Assembly (NCBI RefSeq): GCF_017569925.1
Contig: NZ_CP050854.1
Span: 2,418,001-2,482,000, forward strand
Origin: Brenneria izadpanahii
Lineage (GTDB): Bacteria; Pseudomonadota; Gammaproteobacteria; Enterobacterales; Enterobacteriaceae
Length of the DNA: 64,000 nucleotides
Direction: 5' to 3'
Notes under the pieces: generated by a model
The model's database searches: none
Told to the model about the DNA's origin: nothing
The model's input: only the letters and a program-made list of their open reading frames with translations
Shown here: one piece after another, positions 60,532 through 64,000 of the stretch
Layout: every line of letters begins with the position of its first letter
Position numbering within the stretch: the stretch's first letter is position 1
Program-made: the position numbers and the translations under genes

Positions 60532-61067
60532 TTAACCGTTATTCTGGCAATCCTTTGTTGATTGGCGATTTTTCTCCCAGTCACGAAGCCGGCCGGCCGC
60601 GTTTTTATAGGGAGAGGCGGTATTAAATTGAATCATTCTGCCGCGCGTCCACTTACCATACCAGGGCGCGCCGTAGAGTTGTTCATTGGAGTATCCCTCG
60701 ATCAACGCAAGCAGACTAGCTTTGTTATCCTCCAGTAACTCAACCAATACCGGCCACTTCTCTATATGGGCGTAATCCTGATAAAACTTTTGCGCCAACA
60801 GTCCGAGTTGATTCCATTTGAAACCCGTCTCGGGAAAGTCGATCGGCAGGTCTTGTCGTTCGCATTCATGCCATTTCAGCACCAGTTCGCCCCACCCCAG
60901 CAGGTAAGCCACCAGATTGGCTGCGCTCATCCGCGTATCTTTTGCGTGTCCGGGCATTTCAGGAACAAAGGCGCGTTCGGGGGAACTGCGTTGATGCGTT
61001 TCATCAACGACGCAAAATTACGGTTAATCGCCTTAATTAATTCGTCTTTTGTATCAGGTACCGACAT
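60532..61067 (-). pseudogene. ClbS/DfsB-like four-helix protein (DUF1706), frame broken by one base
   Basis: The frame downstream (from 60957) reads MPGHAKDTRMSAANLVAYLLGWGELVLKWHECERQDLP and NTASPYKNAAGRLRD, clearly ClbS-like. The start lies in another frame: ATG at 61067, MSVPDTKDELIKAINRNFAS. One more G in the run of five at 60979-60983 joins them as NAVPPERAFVPEMPGHAKDT, giving 178 aa. ClbS hydrolyses colibactin cyclopropane as a self-protection enzyme; relatives without a pks island probably have other roles. The YLLGWGELVLKWH histidines suit a DinB-like metal or catalytic site. The break may be a base-calling error. Confidence 0.8.
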
Positions 61068-61151
61068 ATAACCTCTTCAACTGAAAGTCTGAGAGAAAAG
61101 ATTAGCGTCAGCATATCCGGTTAACTTTGTTATCGATCATATTGCGGGGTA

Positions 61152-61670
61152 TTAGTCTTCAGGCGAGAAGCAAAAATCAATTTCACTACAGCTTTCGCAG
61201 GATGGAGAACGGCACATCAGTTCCCCGTCCTGCGTCAGGCAAACCTGGCGATAGAAAAATTTCTTCCAGCGCATGTTTTTTTCATTCATGCCGACCAGCG
61301 GCGTAAAACAGACCGTCATTAATTCCCGCAGCTCTGCGCGTGAAGCCAGCCCTAAATCCTGCCACAGATGATTAAACCCCATCGCGGCGCTGGCGATTAA
61401 ACGATGCATTGGCGCGGCCTGTTCCGTCATGTATTGAGCGAGCCAGTCGGCTAGCTGTCCGCACTCCTGACGACGCGGCATAAGCAAGCCGCGCAATAGT
61501 TCATCCTGCTGATGCAAGTACTCCGGCCGCGCCGGTTCCGTTATCTCTAGCCGTTGCAGCAACCCTTTCCAGGCGGCATCATCCAGATTCATCCGGGTCG
61601 GAAAGCGCGACAGGCCGCGCAGGTGATTGTCGACCAGGTAGCGCAGCCATATGTCCGGCGTCTGATGCAT
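61152..61670 (-). CDS. nifQ: NifQ, molybdenum donor for nitrogenase cofactor
   Basis: 172 aa from the ATG at 61670, which shares its A with the nifB stop (TAATG); an upstream start to 61721 is not needed. NifQ carries a Mo-Fe-S cluster to the FeMo-cofactor pathway. HLWQDLGLASRAELRELMTVCFTPLVGMNEKNMRWKKFFYRQVC matches Klebsiella NifQ, and the C-terminal CRSPSCESCSEIDFC is its C-X4-C-X2-C-X5-C metal motif. Translational coupling with nifB is as in nifBQ of Klebsiella. Confidence 0.95.
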   Translation of the reverse strand: MHQTPDIWLRYLVDNHLRGLSRFPTRMNLDDAAWKGLLQRLEITEPARPEYLHQQDELLRGLLMPRRQECGQLADWLAQYMTEQAAPMHRLIASAAMGFNHLWQDLGLASRAELRELMTVCFTPLVGMNEKNMRWKKFFYRQVCLTQDGELMCRSPSCESCSEIDFCFSPED

Positions 61671-63066
61671 TATGCCACCCCCTTCTGGTTGACCTCCGGC
61701 GGAGTGCGCTCGGCGCGCCATTGTTCCAGCGTTTCACGAACGGGTTGCCAGGCGCCGTTGACGTATGGTTCTATTCCTTCTGATTCCAGACGCTGCCAGG
61801 GCGTCAGCCCGATACGGGCGCAAAAGACCGCCTTTACGTCAGACAGCAATGCGATAACCCGTTCCAGGCGATCTTCCGGCTCATCTTCAGCGCAATCATC
61901 CGGCCCCTGGCAATAGCGTTGAGTAAAGCGTTCGCCCAGCGGGATGATACCGGCTCTGGAAATGCTGAAAATATGGAAGCGATCCGCATGGCCGAAATGC
62001 TGATCGATGACATCGCCGCTCCCGGTCGCCACCGCAACCAGGCAGGCGTCCGGCTCTTCAGACTCCCCTGCGTTGCGATGCCGGCCTGAATGCTGGCGCG
62101 GCGAAACAGTGACGGCAGCATCGGTTCAGGCTGTTGCGGTAGCGATGATAGCGGGAACTCCTGGCTGCGGTCATCGCCCAGCATGCCAATCGCATCGGCC
62201 CGGCATTGATTGCAGTGCGCCATCTGCGGCAGATGACGTCCGCACTGGTTGCGCGCCGCTCCCAACTCATCCGCGTTGGGTTCGCGAACCCCATCCAGAC
62301 CGAAACGCGTGCCGTGTTCCGGTTTGGCTATCAGCGGCATGACATTATGCAGCACGGCGCCCCACTGGCGAGCCTGTAAACTGACGTCATTCAGATGCGC
62401 GGCATTGATATCCGGGATCAGCACCGAGTTCACCTTTACCATGATGCCGCGTTCGGCCAGCTTGCGAATGCCCTCGCCCTGCCGTTCTATCAGCAAATCG
62501 GCGGCCATGCGGCCCCGCAGCTTATCCCCTTCATACCACAGGTGGTCGTAGATTTTTTCGGCGATGACCGCATCGATGGCATTAACCGTGACGGTGACGT
62601 GATCGACGCCCACGTCAATCAGCCGATCGACCACATCTGGCAGCATCAGTCCATTGGTCGATAGGCACAGTTTGATATCCGGCATCTCCGCGCGCAGCCC
62701 TTCCAGCGTTTTGAAGGTTCGGGCGATATTCGCCAGCGGATCGCCCGGCCCCGCAATGCCGATAACCGATAACTGGGGGATCCGGGAGGCGACATACCTG
62801 GCTTTGGCGACGGCCTGTTCAGGCGATAACAGCTCAGAAACCACGCCAGGACGGGATTCGTTACTGCAATCATACTTCCGGTTACAGTAATTGCACTGCA
62901 GGTTGCAGGCTGGCGCCACGGCCAGATGCATACGTGCATAACGGTGATGCGCCTGTGGCGAGTAACACGGATGGCGGGAAATTTTATCCGCCTGCAGAGG
63001 CGTAAAGTGCGCCGTATTCATCGAACCGCATGAACGCTTGCCTGAAAATGATGCGTTATTTGCCAT
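61670..63066 (-). pseudogene. nifB: NifB, FeMo-cofactor core synthase, frame broken by one base
   Basis: The radical-SAM half is intact: PACNLQCNYCNRKYDCSNESRPG (CX3CX2C, about 53-75), GIAGPGDPLANI and CLSTNGLMLPD. In the second half the frame slips at a run of four C on + (62066-62069). As read it ends in unrelated residues to 61834, while the frame to 61670 carries VATGSGDVIDQHFGHADRFHIFSISRAG, the NifX-like domain. One more base joins them as ATQGESEEPDACLVAVATG, giving 465 aa, near Klebsiella NifB (468). NifB builds the NifB-co iron-sulfur-carbide core. A sigma-54 promoter and NifA site lie upstream. The break may be a base-calling error. Confidence 0.92.
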
Positions 63067-63107
63067 ATGCTTAACCCCGGTAATGAGCCAACCTCATCAC
63101 ATTTCGT

Positions 63108-63121
63108 GCAATCGCCATGCC
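63108..63121 (-). promoter_or_regulatory. Sigma-54 promoter of nifBQ
   Basis: The minus strand reads CCGGCATGGCGATTGC, with GG and GC exactly ten bases apart (GG-N10-GC), and the TTGC end matches the -12 element. The -12 GC is 42 bases before the nifB ATG at 63066. Confidence 0.83.
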
Positions 63122-63202
63122 GGGCGGACAAAATAAAAAGTCTTTATTAAATAAATAGTTATTTTTCAGGCATCGTGCTTTATAACCGACATTGTCGCAC
63201 AA

Positions 63203-63218
63203 TGTACCGAATGCGACA
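63203..63218. promoter_or_regulatory. NifA upstream activator site
   Basis: TGTACCGAATGCGACA has the NifA consensus TGT-N10-ACA. It lies about 80 bases upstream of the sigma-54 promoter's -24 element, the usual range, so NifA made by the upstream gene should activate nifBQ. Confidence 0.8.
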
Positions 63219-63370
63219 TACGCATGGGACGCCTCCTGACGCGGGTTCTTATGCGGTTTCGCGCGGCTTTTGTATATAACAGACAGCAACGCCAGCGGGG
63301 ATCCGCTTCCGCTGGCGGCCAAACGTGGTTTGAAATATCCGTCCCGTGCGGAACGGAAATAGCGGGCTTC

Positions 63371-64000
63371 TCACATCCGCTGCATATTGATATTCATTAT
63401 CTGAATGCGGTAGGCCACCTGGCGGGGCGTCATCCCCAGTAAGCGGGCCGCCTTGGCCTGAACCCAGCCGGTGCGCTCCAGTGCGGCGATTAACCGCTGC
63501 CGTTCATCCTGAATGTTTTCAATGCTCGGTTCGCTACTGACGCCCGCCGCCGGATCGTTGGTTTTGGTGCGGCTGAGCGGCATCAAGGCATTTTCTTTGT
63601 AGTTAAACAGGATTACATCGCGGTCGATCAAACCATCTTCGGCCATTACCGCTGCACGTTCCAGGCAGTTTTCCAATTCGCGCACGTTGCCCGGCCAGTC
63701 ATAGTTCATCAATAGCCGTAACGCCCCGTCGCTGATATGCAGCGCCCGCCCTTGCCGTTTACTCAGTTTGGCTAACAAAAACTGGGCGAGATCGGGCACA
63801 TCCTCAAGCCGATCCCGTAGCGGCGGCAGGAAAATCGGCATGACGTTCAGGCGGTAATAGAGGTCTTCACGAAAGCTGCCCGCGCGAACTTCCTCCTCCA
63901 GGTTACGATTGGTCGCGGCGATAATGCGTACATCCACGCGAAGGGTTTCGTCGCCGCCCACCCGCTCCATTTCCCCTTCCTGCAGGATGCGCAGCAATTT
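63371..64000 (-). CDS. nifA: NifA, C-terminal part (start lies beyond the window)
   Basis: The last 209 residues. LLRILQEGEMERVGGDETLRVDVRIIAATNRNLEEEVRAGSFREDLYYRLNV is the second half of the sigma-54 AAA+ domain with the sensor I and arginine-finger regions, then YDWPGNVRELENCLERA. A linker leads to the Fis-type helix-turn-helix AALERTGWVQAKAARLLGMTPRQVAYRI that binds TGT-N10-ACA. No Cys-rich interdomain linker is seen, so oxygen control is probably through NifL, as in Klebsiella; nifL would lie outside the window. Confidence 0.95.
   Translation of the reverse strand, partial: KLLRILQEGEMERVGGDETLRVDVRIIAATNRNLEEEVRAGSFREDLYYRLNVMPIFLPPLRDRLEDVPDLAQFLLAKLSKRQGRALHISDGALRLLMNYDWPGNVRELENCLERAAVMAEDGLIDRDVILFNYKENALMPLSRTKTNDPAAGVSSEPSIENIQDERQRLIAALERTGWVQAKAARLLGMTPRQVAYRIQIMNINMQRM

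Overview
The window is a chromosome segment from a member of the Enterobacterales, most likely a plant-associated Pectobacteriaceae (Pectobacterium/Dickeya/Brenneria type). The evidence is strongly Enterobacterial gene order (manA-fumC-tus; ynfL/ynfM; mlc-bioD2; ogt-fnr-uspE; pntAB/ydgH; hemA-prfA-prmC-sirB2-sirB1-kdsA; lolB-ispE-prs; ychH/pth/ychF), together with srfABC, glucosylglycerate genes, DUF943/DUF3289 genes and a Klebsiella-type nifA-nifB-nifQ end of a nitrogen-fixation cluster. The genus is inference.

This is the replication terminus. A Ter site lies in the tus promoter (4540-4560). A dif site with one mismatch to the E. coli sequence lies at 19562-19589. The strict KOPS octamers (GGGNAGGG) found by eye change strand exactly at dif: three on + to the left, seven on - to the right, none the wrong way. 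The Ter site faces so that a fork coming from the right, having passed dif, is stopped.

Layout: 1-4.6 kb manA (partial), fumC, a two-gene unit of unknown function, tus. 4.7-13 kb transporters and regulators (ynfM/ynfL, mlc, bioD2, a DHA2-type exporter), small exported proteins ynfD and ynfB, ydfG. 13-19 kb a flavin-type protein with a divergent WYL regulator, a glucosylglycerate phosphatase/synthase pair, a GAF/degenerate-GGDEF/EAL protein. 19-25.4 kb accessory region around dif: IS2-like element with broken orfB, truncated hydrolase, DUF943/DUF3289 pair, NUDIX, osmC and small genes. 25.6-32.5 kb the srfABC operon, which pairs a membrane-anchored protein with an actin/Hsp70-fold ATPase and a dynamin-like GTPase; this is the best candidate for a little-understood system. 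32.7-51.6 kb conserved housekeeping genes. 52-59 kb a deletion scar joining two gene remnants, a LysR/MFS divergent pair, an acetoin reductase and a MalT-like regulator. 59.6-64 kb a secreted ClpP-like protein, a ClbS-like protein, nifQ, nifB with a sigma-54 promoter and NifA site, and the end of nifA.

Six genes (a 234-aa unknown, the WYL regulator, fnr, pntB, the ClbS-like gene, nifB) are each broken by what reads as one missing base in a run of four or five G or C. Restoring one base in each gives full-length proteins; fnr and pntB return to the E. coli lengths of 250 and 462 aa. This looks like systematic homopolymer under-calling, so these genes are annotated full span with the break noted. 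No rRNA, tRNA or CRISPR array was recognised.
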